A stretch of DNA of 11,518 nt from Dehalococcoidia bacterium (GTDB lineage: Bacteria > Chloroflexota > Dehalococcoidia > SM23-28-2 > RBG-16-64-32), in contig JAUYGU010000068.1 of the NCBI GenBank assembly GCA_030690405.1, positions 1 through 11,518 of the forward strand. The letters are read 5' to 3'. The first letter of the stretch is position 1; each line of letters begins with the position of its first letter. The notes beneath the pieces are model-generated. The model ran no database searches. It was not told where the DNA came from and saw only the letters and a program-made list of their open reading frames with translations. Positions 1 through 5,824 of the stretch are shown in pieces. The position numbers and the translations under genes are program-made.

Positions 1-1
1 C

Positions 2-193
2 AAAGAGTGCGGAGTAGGGAACTGGCCCAGCGACTCCGCCGCCAGCCGAAGTGGAACGGTGGCAACGCCAGCCCGAGAGGGAACGACAGGGTCGCTGCAA
101 GCGGCAAACACGACGAACGAACGCGGCGCCCTAGCCTTCCCTCTCATGGGAAGGCTTTCTTATTCGGGCCAGGGAAAGGGCGGCAAGAAATGA
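2..193 (+). CDS. Possible C-terminal tail of an unidentified protein (partial, 5' end outside window)
   Basis: Frame 2 is open from the window edge to a TGA at 191-193, giving 63 residues that end in ...GQGKGGKK. Its stop overlaps the ATG at 190 in an ATGA arrangement, typical of translationally coupled neighbours. The composition is Ser/Thr/Ala/Gly-rich, like a disordered C-terminal tail, and no family was recognised. Frame 1 is also open across this stretch, and a hairpin at 133-156 would lie inside the coding region, so the call is weak. The alternative is that 1-189 is untranslated DNA upstream of the next gene. Confidence 0.3.
   Translation, partial: KECGVGNWPSDSAASRSGTVATPAREGTTGSLQAANTTNERGALAFPLMGRLSYSGQGKGGKK
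133..156 (+). terminator. Perfect 9-bp hairpin followed by T-rich tract
   Basis: AGCCTTCCC (133-141) and GGGAAGGCT (148-156) are perfect inverted repeats around a six-base loop, followed directly by TTCTTATT. This has the form of an intrinsic terminator on the plus strand. It ends 33 bases before the next ATG. It conflicts with the open frame 2-193, so either that frame is not translated, or the hairpin is a structure within the mRNA. Confidence 0.45.
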
Positions 194-513
194 TAAACAC
201 TGACTGGCTACGGGACGCCCTGCTGCCAGAGCACGGGCCACCAGACGACATCTACCGCCTGGCTGTGCCCATCTGGTGCGGGCAGTCGCACGACGACCTG
301 GCGGAGCGGCTTGGCGAGGAATTTGGCTGCGGCTATGCGGCGGGATTCCAGGAAGGGATTATCATGGCTATGCTCCGACCGGAGTGGGCGCAAGGGTTCT
401 ATCACAAGCTCCGGGCGTATTATCTTGTCACGCACACGCCCGAGGACCTCAACGATTGGGATGACAACGCAACTAGGACAGCACGAGCCATCCCCATTGG
501 TTTTTCAGAGTAG
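190..513 (+). CDS. Unrecognised 107-residue protein upstream of the serine recombinase
   Basis: I do not recognise this protein. It starts at ATG 190, preceded by a purine-rich AGGGAAAGGG at 171-180. The same frame is open further upstream, but the ATG overlaps the stop of the frame at 2-193 (ATGA). The product begins MINTDWLRDALL, is acidic, and contains an aromatic and glycine-rich centre (GCGYAAGFQEG around residues 46-56, WAQGFYHKLRAYY around 66-78). No signal peptide or membrane span is seen. The gene is co-oriented with the recombinase, 85 bases upstream of it, and shares its lower GC, so it probably belongs to the same mobile element. An excision helper or a cargo protein is possible, but nothing in the sequence shows which. 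Confidence 0.6.
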   Translation: MINTDWLRDALLPEHGPPDDIYRLAVPIWCGQSHDDLAERLGEEFGCGYAAGFQEGIIMAMLRPEWAQGFYHKLRAYYLVTHTPEDLNDWDDNATRTARAIPIGFSE

Positions 514-534
514 GTATCAACGTTGTGGGATCAG

Positions 535-543
535 TGGGATAAT
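535..543 (+). promoter_or_regulatory. Possible extended -10 promoter for the recombinase gene
   Basis: TGGGATAAT reads as an extended -10 (TGn plus GATAAT at 538-543). It lies after the upstream gene's stop and about 55 bases before the recombinase ATG. No good -35 is seen at 17 bases, which fits an extended -10 type but leaves the call tentative. Confidence 0.3.
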
Positions 544-598
544 GTAGTCAAGCTCCAGGTTGACAGCCTGGGGCATCTGCATCCAAAGAGGTAGCACG

Positions 599-2113
599 AT
601 GAACAACAAAGCGGGAATTCTAATCAGGGTAAGCACCACCCGCCAGGGTGAGCGCGGCGCGAGCGTGGAAACGCAGCGCCAGGACTGCCTAGCCTACGCC
701 GAACGGCAGGGCTGGCAGGTCGTCATGGTACAGGAAGACCACCAGAGTGGCACTAACTTCGACCGCGCTGGTTTCCGCAAGCTCGCGGACGCGGCGCAAC
801 AAGGCGTCATCGACAAGCTGGTCATCTACAGCATCGACCGATTTGGGCGAAACCTCATAGATGGTCTCATCGAGCTTCGGGGCTTTGAGGACGCGGGTGT
901 TGAAATCCACTCCGTCACCGATGGGGGCCAGGTTCGGAATGACCTTATCCGAGACATCCGCCTGGCCATCGCTCAGGACTACAGTAGGCAGCTATCAGGC
1001 AAAGTGATGCGGGCGATGTCCTACCGAGCCGAGACAGGGCATTGGGTAGCCTTACCACCATTCGGCTACGACCTTATCGACTGCCCCGATTGCGGGCGCG
1101 GCAAAAAGCTCACTCCGAACGCCCAGGCCCCAATCGTCACAGAAGCGGCCCAACGCTTCGACGCTGGCCAGACCTACGCGAACATTCGCGACTGGCTACG
1201 GCAAGAGCACGGCCTGATTGTAGGGCTGGAATGGGTGAAGGGCCGTCTGACGAATCCCGCCTACACGGGCGATGTCATCTACAACAGACGGCAAAGAGGG
1301 AAATTCAAGCGGGCCGTGGAGGAAATGGTTGTCACCCGCGATGCTCACCCCGCGCTCATCGACCGTCAGACCTTCGAGCGCATCCAGGCCCGCTTCAAGG
1401 CCCCTGGAGCCATAGCCACGCCAACAGCAATGCCGCTAGATGGGCTGGTGTTCTGTGGGGTATGCGGGGCGAGGATGTATCGAGTCACTGGCGGACAGAA
1501 AGGCCATTATCGTTTCTATTACGCCTGTAGCAAACAGCGAAGATTCAAGACGTGCGTTCCGAACCAACTGCCCTACGGTCGCGTTGAGGCCGCTCTGCAC
1601 TCGGAGATAACTGAGACATTTCCTTTCGAGACCGTGAAGGCTGAGCAGCAGACCCTTTCTCAGCGCTTCCTGGCGCTCGTGAAACCAGATATTGAGCGGC
1701 TGCTGAACGGCGCGGATGAAGTGCGCGGGCGGCTGAACAAGGAAATCGAGAAGCTGGGGCATCAGCAAGACCTGGCCTACCAGGACAGGCTTGACGGGCA
1801 CGTCTCACCCGAGTTCGCGGGGAAGAAGCTGGCGGACATCCAGGAGCGCATCGACGCGGCGACAAAGGAGCTTAAGACCGTCAAGAGCACAGGCACCGCT
1901 GCTGACTGGTATCGGGCCGGCATCGGGCAGTATGTCGAAGCGGGAGACCACGCGGAGCGGGAATTGCTCAGGCTGCTGGTCGCTCGCATCGTAGTCCACG
2001 GCGACGCCCTGACCGTTGAGTGGACTGACTACGCGCAGTCAATTGTAAACGTGACGGATGGGTCACCATCCAGGCGGCCAGCGGCAGGTAGCCTCAGACT
2101 ACGCAGTACCTGA
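599..2113 (+). CDS. Large serine recombinase (site-specific integrase)
   Basis: This is a 504-residue large serine recombinase, which would cut and rejoin DNA at att sites through a phosphoserine link to integrate or excise an element. The resolvase-type catalytic domain spans about residues 5-145: Arg10 and the nucleophile Ser12 lie in IRVSTTRQ, and Arg81 and Arg84 lie in YSIDRFGRN. The recombinase domain follows (about 155-265). A zinc ribbon with Cys286, Cys289, Cys310 and Cys319 comes next, then a probable coiled coil (about 345-430), the arrangement expected of phage-type integrases. The start at ATG 599 has AAAGAGGT (585-592) seven bases upstream; a TTG at 560 in the same frame lacks this. 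The frame is intact and the length is normal. It ends only about 50 bases from a housekeeping gene, so this is probably the boundary of the element. An additional CPDC pair at 162-165 is unusual. Confidence 0.95.
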   Translation: MNNKAGILIRVSTTRQGERGASVETQRQDCLAYAERQGWQVVMVQEDHQSGTNFDRAGFRKLADAAQQGVIDKLVIYSIDRFGRNLIDGLIELRGFEDAGVEIHSVTDGGQVRNDLIRDIRLAIAQDYSRQLSGKVMRAMSYRAETGHWVALPPFGYDLIDCPDCGRGKKLTPNAQAPIVTEAAQRFDAGQTYANIRDWLRQEHGLIVGLEWVKGRLTNPAYTGDVIYNRRQRGKFKRAVEEMVVTRDAHPALIDRQTFERIQARFKAPGAIATPTAMPLDGLVFCGVCGARMYRVTGGQKGHYRFYYACSKQRRFKTCVPNQLPYGRVEAALHSEITETFPFETVKAEQQTLSQRFLALVKPDIERLLNGADEVRGRLNKEIEKLGHQQDLAYQDRLDGHVSPEFAGKKLADIQERIDAATKELKTVKSTGTAADWYRAGIGQYVEAGDHAERELLRLLVARIVVHGDALTVEWTDYAQSIVNVTDGSPSRRPAAGSLRLRST

Positions 2114-2150
2114 TCTCTACGGTGAGCTTGCCGGGGTAGCGGTCTTCCAC
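2094..2150 (-). pseudogene. Possible truncated start of a host gene at the integration junction
   Basis: Directly downstream of the SufT-like gene, on the same strand, a GTG at 2150 opens a short frame reading VEDRYPGKLTVEIR before it runs into the recombinase 3' end and stops at 2094. The first 14 codons look protein-like. A GGGA lies just before the GTG. It could be the first codons of a host gene cut by insertion of the element, with the crossover near 2100-2115. It is very short and could be chance. Confidence 0.2.
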
Positions 2151-2164
2151 GCGCGTCCCGCTTT

Positions 2165-2464
2165 CTAGTCGAGGCCCAGGTCAGATCGGGCCTCGTCGGT
2201 CATCATGTCCGGGCCCCAGGCCGGGTCGAACGTGAACTCCACGTCGACGTCCTTGACGCCGGGCATCAGGCCCAGAGTCTCCTGGATCTGCTCCGTTATC
2301 ATCGGCCCGATTGGACAGGCGGGAGTAGTGAGCGTCATGAGGACGCGGACGTCGCCGTCCTTGATGTCGACCTCGTACACGAGTCCCAGATCGACGATGT
2401 TGTAGTGGAGCTCCGGGTCGTAGACCTCGCGGAGCGCCTCCGTGACAACTTCCTCTGTAACCAT
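2165..2464 (-). CDS. sufT: MIP18/SufT-family iron-sulfur cluster assembly protein (DUF59)
   Basis: This 99-residue protein is of the MIP18 (DUF59) family, whose members (SufT, PaaD-like, CIA2-like) help mature Fe-S proteins in the cytoplasm. It has the family N-terminus ALREVYDPELHYNIVDLGLVY (about residues 10-30), the strand-turn TLTTPACPIGP with Cys50, and the C-terminal segment FDPAWGPDMMTDEAR. The length is typical of single-domain members. The ATG at 2464 has AAGGAG (2476-2471) six bases upstream. No other suf genes are in the window, so the exact role (SufT versus another DUF59 protein) is inferred. It is divergent from the GPH transporter and has its own -10. Confidence 0.85.
   Translation of the reverse strand: MVTEEVVTEALREVYDPELHYNIVDLGLVYEVDIKDGDVRVLMTLTTPACPIGPMITEQIQETLGLMPGVKDVDVEFTFDPAWGPDMMTDEARSDLGLD
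2170..2195. repeat. 8-bp inverted repeat in the 3' end of the SufT-like gene
   Basis: CGAGGCCC (2170-2177) and GGGCCTCG (2188-2195) pair around a ten-base loop, overlapping the last codons of the minus-strand gene. Neither side is followed by a clear T run, so it is at best a weak terminator at the convergent ends of the recombinase and the SufT-like gene. Confidence 0.35.
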
Positions 2465-2494
2465 GACCCGCTCCTTCTAGCGCTTCCGCCTACT

Positions 2495-2500
2495 ATTGTA
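2495..2500 (-). promoter_or_regulatory. -10 element for the SufT-like gene
   Basis: TACAAT reads on the minus strand (2500 to 2495). It would start a leader of roughly 24 bases carrying the AAGGAG site. The -35 region is GC-rich and unconvincing. Confidence 0.45.
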
Positions 2501-2534
2501 GCCCAGGGGCCGTGGGGCGGATACGGGCGTCTGC

Positions 2535-2540
2535 TACAAT
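2535..2540 (+). promoter_or_regulatory. -10 element for the GPH transporter (near-leaderless)
   Basis: TACAAT lies only ten bases before the GTG start at 2551. Transcription starting six or seven bases after it would leave almost no leader, and no Shine-Dalgarno sequence is seen. The -35 region is weak. It is divergent from the matching TACAAT at 2495-2500. Confidence 0.45.
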
Positions 2541-2550
2541 CTGACGCGAG

Positions 2551-3951
2551 GTGTCAACCCCCGCTTCGGACATCCCCCGGCTGAACCGGATCGTCTACGC
2601 CTCCGGCAGCATCGCCGGCAACGTCATCTCCCGCTCCTCCGCCCTCTGGCTGGTCTTCTTCTTCGCTCCGCCGGCGGACGAGAAGGGGCTGCCGACGCTG
2701 ATCCCAAGACTCACGCTGGGGATCATCATCGTCGCCATCACCTTCCTCGACTCCATCGACGATCCTCTCATCGGCTTCTGGAGCGACAGGACGCAGACGC
2801 GCTGGGGCCGCCGGATCCCATTCGTCGTTCTCTCCACGCCCGTGTACGCCATCAGCTTCGCGCTGATGTGGTTCCCGCCCGGGGCCGACGCCGGGCATTT
2901 CGCCAACGCCGTCTTCTTCTTTTTCTTCGTCTGGCTGCACCGCCTCTTCTCTACGCTTTCCGGAGGCCCGTTCGAGTCGCTGCTGCCGGAGATAGCCGTC
3001 TCGCCGCAGGCGCGCGTGAGCATCGTGACCTGGCAGGTGTTCTTCGGCGCCATCGGCGCCGCCATCGGCCTCGTGGTCAGCGGGATCATCAGGGACGCCT
3101 TCAGCTTCCAGGCGATGGGGATCACGATGGCCGCGATCGCCTTCGTCTCGCGCTACGTCGCCCTCTTTGGAGTTTGGCGGTACGCTCGCACCGACGTGCC
3201 GCCCGTGAAGGCGAACCCGGTGCGCGCCTTTCGCGATACGTTCCGCAACCAGCAGTTCCTCTATTTCCTGCCCACGTTCGTCCTGTTCAACATGGCGGTC
3301 ACCCTTCTCACGGCGATACTGCCGTTCTACGCGAAGGCGGTGGTCCTCTCCGACGGGTCGCTGGTAGTGGACGCGCTGGGACGCTCCTTTAACCTGGCGG
3401 AGGGGGCGATCTCCGGCATCCTCACCGGCGTCGCGATCCTGGTCGTCGTCCTCACCCTCCCGGCGGTCTACCGGCTCTCCGTCCGCCGCGGCAAGGCGTG
3501 GGTGTACTCCACGGCGATGCTGTTGGGGTCGCTCGGGTTCCCTTTCATCTTCTTCATGGGGTTCGTGCCGGGCGTTTCGGTCATGCTTCAGAGCGTGCTC
3601 TTCGTGGCGTTCATCGGGCTGCCGATGGCGGCCGTGTACACCTTCCCCAACGCGATCACGGCCGACATCATCGACTACGACGAGGTGCGCACGGGGATGC
3701 GGCGGGAGGCGATCTACTACGGCTCCCAGGCGACGATCGAGAAGTGGGCCGCCTCCCTCTACGCGCCGATCCTGGCGCTCATCCTCCTGGCCGGCGAGAC
3801 CGCCGATGACCCGCTGGGCGTCCGGCTGGCGGGCCCGGTCGCCGGGGCCGCGTCGTTCCTGGGTTGGGTGTGCTTCCGCGGCTACCGCCTGCCGGACGAA
3901 GTGACGGCGGAGAGCGTTCAGGCTGCGGGCCTCAGCGTGGATGGGCCGTAG
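2551..3951 (+). CDS. MFS transporter of the glycoside-pentoside-hexuronide (GPH, MFS_2) type
   Basis: This 466-residue integral membrane protein has about twelve hydrophobic spans. The loop between spans 2 and 3 carries DPLIGFWSDRTQTRWGRRIP (about residues 68-88), the signature of cation-coupled GPH symporters such as MelB and its relatives. The late cytoplasmic motif ADIIDYDEVRTGMRREAIYYG (about 371-391) is also characteristic. Family members usually move sugars or glycosides with Na+ or H+, but this branch has many uncharacterised members and no sugar-metabolism gene is adjacent, so the substrate is unknown. The GTG start at 2551 gives a normal N-terminus (PRLNRIVYASGSIAGN), and no ribosome binding site precedes it, which fits a near-leaderless transcript. 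GC-rich codon use matches the host genes, not the flanking islands. Confidence 0.88.
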   Translation: MSTPASDIPRLNRIVYASGSIAGNVISRSSALWLVFFFAPPADEKGLPTLIPRLTLGIIIVAITFLDSIDDPLIGFWSDRTQTRWGRRIPFVVLSTPVYAISFALMWFPPGADAGHFANAVFFFFFVWLHRLFSTLSGGPFESLLPEIAVSPQARVSIVTWQVFFGAIGAAIGLVVSGIIRDAFSFQAMGITMAAIAFVSRYVALFGVWRYARTDVPPVKANPVRAFRDTFRNQQFLYFLPTFVLFNMAVTLLTAILPFYAKAVVLSDGSLVVDALGRSFNLAEGAISGILTGVAILVVVLTLPAVYRLSVRRGKAWVYSTAMLLGSLGFPFIFFMGFVPGVSVMLQSVLFVAFIGLPMAAVYTFPNAITADIIDYDEVRTGMRREAIYYGSQATIEKWAASLYAPILALILLAGETADDPLGVRLAGPVAGAASFLGWVCFRGYRLPDEVTAESVQAAGLSVDGP

Positions 3952-4030
3952 CCGGCGGGCACCAGGCGCGGCGTTCGGCCCCTCGAACTGTACGCGCCGC
4001 TTGCCGCGGAAGATTGTCGAAAGAGACGGC

Positions 4031-4050
4031 GGCGGAGCCTTGGCACCGCC
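4031..4050 (+). terminator. Imperfect hairpin downstream of the GPH transporter
   Basis: The 20 bases form GGCGG-A-GCC-TT-GGC-A-CCGCC: two stems separated by an A/A mismatch, with a two-base loop. The following bases (TGACGTGCTTGTTACGTTTG) are moderately T-rich. It may end the transporter transcript. The rest of 3952-4175 shows no convincing gene. Confidence 0.35.
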
Positions 4051-4175
4051 TGACGTGCTTGTTACGTTTGGGACGAATCGACCTAGTACACGAACGATTG
4101 ACGCTGTTGTATCATGCGGCCGTATCGCTCGGGCGACCCGCCATTGCAGCGAATTGCGAAAGGATCACGAACTTC

Positions 4176-4700
4176 ATGGAACTGGAAGACGCCTTCGCGC
4201 TAAACTTCAACCAAGCATTGCCTCCAGGCATCGAGCCCGTGCCGTCGAGGCTCTTATACGGCGAGTCCACCGATCTTGAGGAATACCTCGAAGCTCTCGC
4301 GCGCATTCTAGAGGCCCAATATGACCAGTATCAGTCGATGCTGCCAGAAGCTCTCCACCTTCGAATACCAGGGATCGATTGGGAGTTTCTGGCCAGATTA
4401 GCAGCACGAAATGCCATAGAAGCCCTACACGACGCGCTCTGCACTGACAAATGGACGGGGAAGTGGAAAGACACCGCTCCATATAAGTATCTCGACTCGT
4501 CGTTGGGGCAGTTAACCGCGCCCACTGCCATCGGGGGTTTGTTGGCTGCACTAGGAGTGTCCTCCATTGTCGCGCCGATCTTGGCTGCACTCGTCGTTGC
4601 GCTGCTCGTTGCACTGGGCTGGAACTACAGCAAAAGTAGCTTGTGCCAGCTTCTGGACGAGTGGCTCCGTGGAATTGCGCCGGCAACACTAATCTTCTAA
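4176..4700 (+). CDS. Orphan protein with hydrophobic C-terminal membrane region, function unknown
   Basis: I do not recognise this protein. From ATG 4176 (GAAAGGAT about ten bases upstream) it is 174 residues. The N-terminal 110 residues are soluble and mostly helical in character, with an acidic stretch (STDLEEYLEALARILEAQYD, 31-50) and a charged, Trp-containing stretch (TDKWTGKWKDTAPYKY, about 90-105). Residues 115-149 are strongly hydrophobic and could form one long or two short spans, followed by a short amphipathic tail. The frame is open upstream and TTG codons at 4059 or 4068 would give a longer N-terminus; the ATG is preferred for its start codon and ribosome binding site. The DNA is clearly less GC-rich than the genes on both sides and stands next to tRNA-Asp, both hints of acquisition. 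The layout, a soluble domain plus C-terminal membrane hairpin, resembles some membrane-acting effectors, but that is only analogy. Confidence 0.5.
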   Translation: MELEDAFALNFNQALPPGIEPVPSRLLYGESTDLEEYLEALARILEAQYDQYQSMLPEALHLRIPGIDWEFLARLAARNAIEALHDALCTDKWTGKWKDTAPYKYLDSSLGQLTAPTAIGGLLAALGVSSIVAPILAALVVALLVALGWNYSKSSLCQLLDEWLRGIAPATLIF

Positions 4701-4750
4701 GGAGGGTGGTGCTTTGCCCCTTGAGCGCCTGGGCGCCGCCTGAGTCCTTT

Positions 4751-4785
4751 CGCGGGGCCGCCCCTCGTCTTTCGCGGGCCCCGCG
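4751..4785. repeat. GC-rich stem-loop between the orphan gene and tRNA-Asp
   Basis: CGCGGGGCC (4751-4759) pairs perfectly with GGCCCCGCG (4777-4785) around a 17-base loop. A short direct repeat, TTTCGCGGG, occurs at the left arm and again at about 4770. It lies between the convergent orphan gene and tRNA-Asp and may stop both transcripts, although no T run follows on either strand. The remainder of 4701-4827 shows nothing else. Confidence 0.4.
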
Positions 4786-4827
4786 CCGGCTATTCACTAT
4801 CACGGAACAGCGCGGCGGGAATGAGAA

Positions 4828-4903
4828 TGGCGACCCCGATCGGATTCGAACCGACGATCTCCACCGTGACAAGGTGGCATGTTAACCGCTACACCACGGG
4901 GCC
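4828..4903 (-). tRNA. tRNA-Asp (anticodon GTC), CCA encoded
   Basis: On the minus strand the 76 bases fold as a standard tRNA. The acceptor GGCCCCG pairs with CGGGGTC (one G-T). The D stem is GTGT with ACAT. The anticodon stem CCACC pairs with GGTGG around TTGTCAC, giving anticodon GTC. The T loop is GGTTCGAATCC. The discriminator base is G, the identity base for Asp, and CCA is encoded. Frames crossing it that read GDPDRIRTDD or RWRSSVRIRSGS are antisense artefacts of the tRNA. Confidence 0.96.
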
Positions 4904-4920
4904 GCCTGTAGCAACGCCTT

Positions 4921-4938
4921 GAGATGGCGAGCCATCTC
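4921..4938 (-). repeat. Inverted repeat in the tRNA-Asp leader
   Basis: GAGATGG and CCATCTC pair around four bases. It lies between the predicted promoter and the tRNA 5' end, so it would fold in the precursor leader and could affect 5' processing. It could also be read as a weak plus-strand terminator. Confidence 0.4.
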
Positions 4939-4949
4939 CAAGCAATCTT

Positions 4950-4979
4950 ATTCTATTCGGCGGTCAGGAAGGGTGTCAA
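4950..4979 (-). promoter_or_regulatory. Sigma-70-type promoter for tRNA-Asp
   Basis: On the minus strand TTGACA (4979-4974) is followed after 18 bases by TAGAAT (4955-4950). The predicted start near 4943 leaves a leader of about 40 bases before the tRNA. Confidence 0.7.
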
Positions 4980-4999
4980 CGCGGTCCGGTGCGGCGCCG

Positions 5000-5028
5000 T
5001 TGGCGTTGGCACCGAGTATCTGTATAAT
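5000..5028 (+). promoter_or_regulatory. Sigma-70-type promoter for the small membrane protein gene
   Basis: TTGGCG (5000-5005) and a perfect TATAAT (5023-5028) are 17 bases apart. The predicted start near 5035 gives a short leader containing AGGGAG. Confidence 0.65.
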
Positions 5029-5060
5029 GCGATGCGGATGACCTTGGATAGGGAGCAGCT

Positions 5061-5333
5061 TTGCCAAGACGCTACCGGCCGCCGACACGGCGGCGCAAGT
5101 TAAAGAAGCAGTCGCCCTTCGGGGAGATCGAGACCCCGTCCTATCAGGGCGCCGTCGCCCCCGCATCGCCGCGCCCACCCGCCGCCATCGAGGTTCCCGT
5201 CCGAGACGAGCGCGAGCATCGGCCCACCCACATCGCCCGCGACCACACCTACGTCCTCGCTGACCTGCGACGCGTCGCTCTCATTGTCGGATTCATCCTG
5301 GCGGGGCTGATCATTACCGCCATCCTCCGCTAG
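5061..5333 (+). CDS. Small basic single-span membrane protein, function unknown
   Basis: This 90-residue protein starts at TTG 5061, with AGGGAG (5050-5055) five bases upstream and a good promoter before it. The N-terminus is very basic (RRYRPPTRRRKLKK, residues 3-16). A Pro/Ala-rich charged linker follows to about residue 70, then one C-terminal span (about 71-88, RVALIVGFILAGLIITAIL). This is a tail-anchored layout with the basic head in the cytoplasm, able in principle to touch nucleic acid, ribosomes or phospholipid. It ends tail to tail with the zinc-binding membrane protein, sharing CTAG at 5330-5333. No known family was recognised. Confidence 0.75.
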   Translation: MPRRYRPPTRRRKLKKQSPFGEIETPSYQGAVAPASPRPPAAIEVPVRDEREHRPTHIARDHTYVLADLRRVALIVGFILAGLIITAILR

Positions 5334-5812
5334 TAGCGCAGGCGGCTGATCGCCACAGCGCCGGCCACTATCACTGCGATGTACCCGAACAGGTCGTCAG
5401 TCGGCAGAAGGCCGTCTCCGATCACGAGGTTGCGTACCAGGTAGGCGGCCAGGGCGCCCCCTGCGGCCACAACCTGCAGCATGGTGCCGGCCTTCCGATT
5501 CGTCGCCGCGCTCACCGCCTCCGCGATGGCGTAGCCGAGGCCGGCTGCGAGGAACAGCCCCAGGAACCCTATCCCGCCGGGTAGCAGCGCACCCCAGACG
5601 GCGCCCAGGGCGGCGCCCGCCCCCAGGGCGGCCGCCGCCCCCCGCAGCAGGTAGACGAAGCCTACTTCGAACTGGGGCAGCTTTCGCGCGGGGGCGCACG
5701 TCGGGCAGCGGGCGCCCACGTCCGTGAAGACGGCGCAGCGGGGACAGATAGGGGTCTCGCAGCGCCCGCAGGTGAGTTCTGTCTCAACCTTGTGGTGGCG
5801 GGCGCACTGCAT
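5330..5812 (-). CDS. Zinc-binding (B-box-like) multi-span membrane protein
   Basis: This 160-residue protein opens with a Cys/His cluster: Cys3, His6/His7, Cys15, Cys18, Cys23, Cys26, Cys36 and Cys39. It resembles the B-box-type zinc finger found at the N-terminus of many bacterial membrane proteins. Three or four hydrophobic spans follow (about 50-78, 81-101, 110-131, 141-157). The function of this class is not established; the finger is probably a cytoplasmic protein-binding module. The ATG at 5812 lies 12 bases after the PHP gene stop with no clear ribosome binding site, so translation may be coupled. It is the last gene of the minus-strand block, and no terminator is seen before the convergent neighbour. 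Confidence 0.75.
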   Translation of the reverse strand: MQCARHHKVETELTCGRCETPICPRCAVFTDVGARCPTCAPARKLPQFEVGFVYLLRGAAAALGAGAALGAVWGALLPGGIGFLGLFLAAGLGYAIAEAVSAATNRKAGTMLQVVAAGGALAAYLVRNLVIGDGLLPTDDLFGYIAVIVAGAVAISRLRY

Positions 5813-5824
5813 GGGCGGCTGGGG

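Noticed and set aside
560..598. TTG at 560 as the recombinase start, and TTGACA there as a -35
   Set aside because: ATG 599 has a good ribosome binding site and the expected N-terminus; no -10 follows TTGACA at 16-18 bases.
2098..2168. Resemblance of the minus-strand peptide RYPGKLTVEIR to the RNase Y C-terminus ([11 protein letters not shown])
   Set aside because: The match is about ten residues, the nucleotide similarity is patchy, and SufT coding sequence lies directly upstream, so a duplicated rny end is not supported. Chance is the simpler explanation.
4709..4750. AAGGAGGGTGG followed by TTG suggesting a small gene after the orphan gene
   Set aside because: The TTG frame gives only nine codons, and the GTG frames run into the antisense tRNA.
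4207..4872. 221-residue minus-strand frame opening RWRSSVRIRSGSPF
   Set aside because: It starts inside tRNA-Asp and then lies antisense to the orphan gene; composition is arginine/serine-rich noise.
4643..4885. Plus-strand frame ending NENGDPDRIRTDDLHRDKVAC
   Set aside because: It runs through the tRNA-Asp gene in antisense; this peptide pattern is a well-known artefact of tRNA antisense translation.
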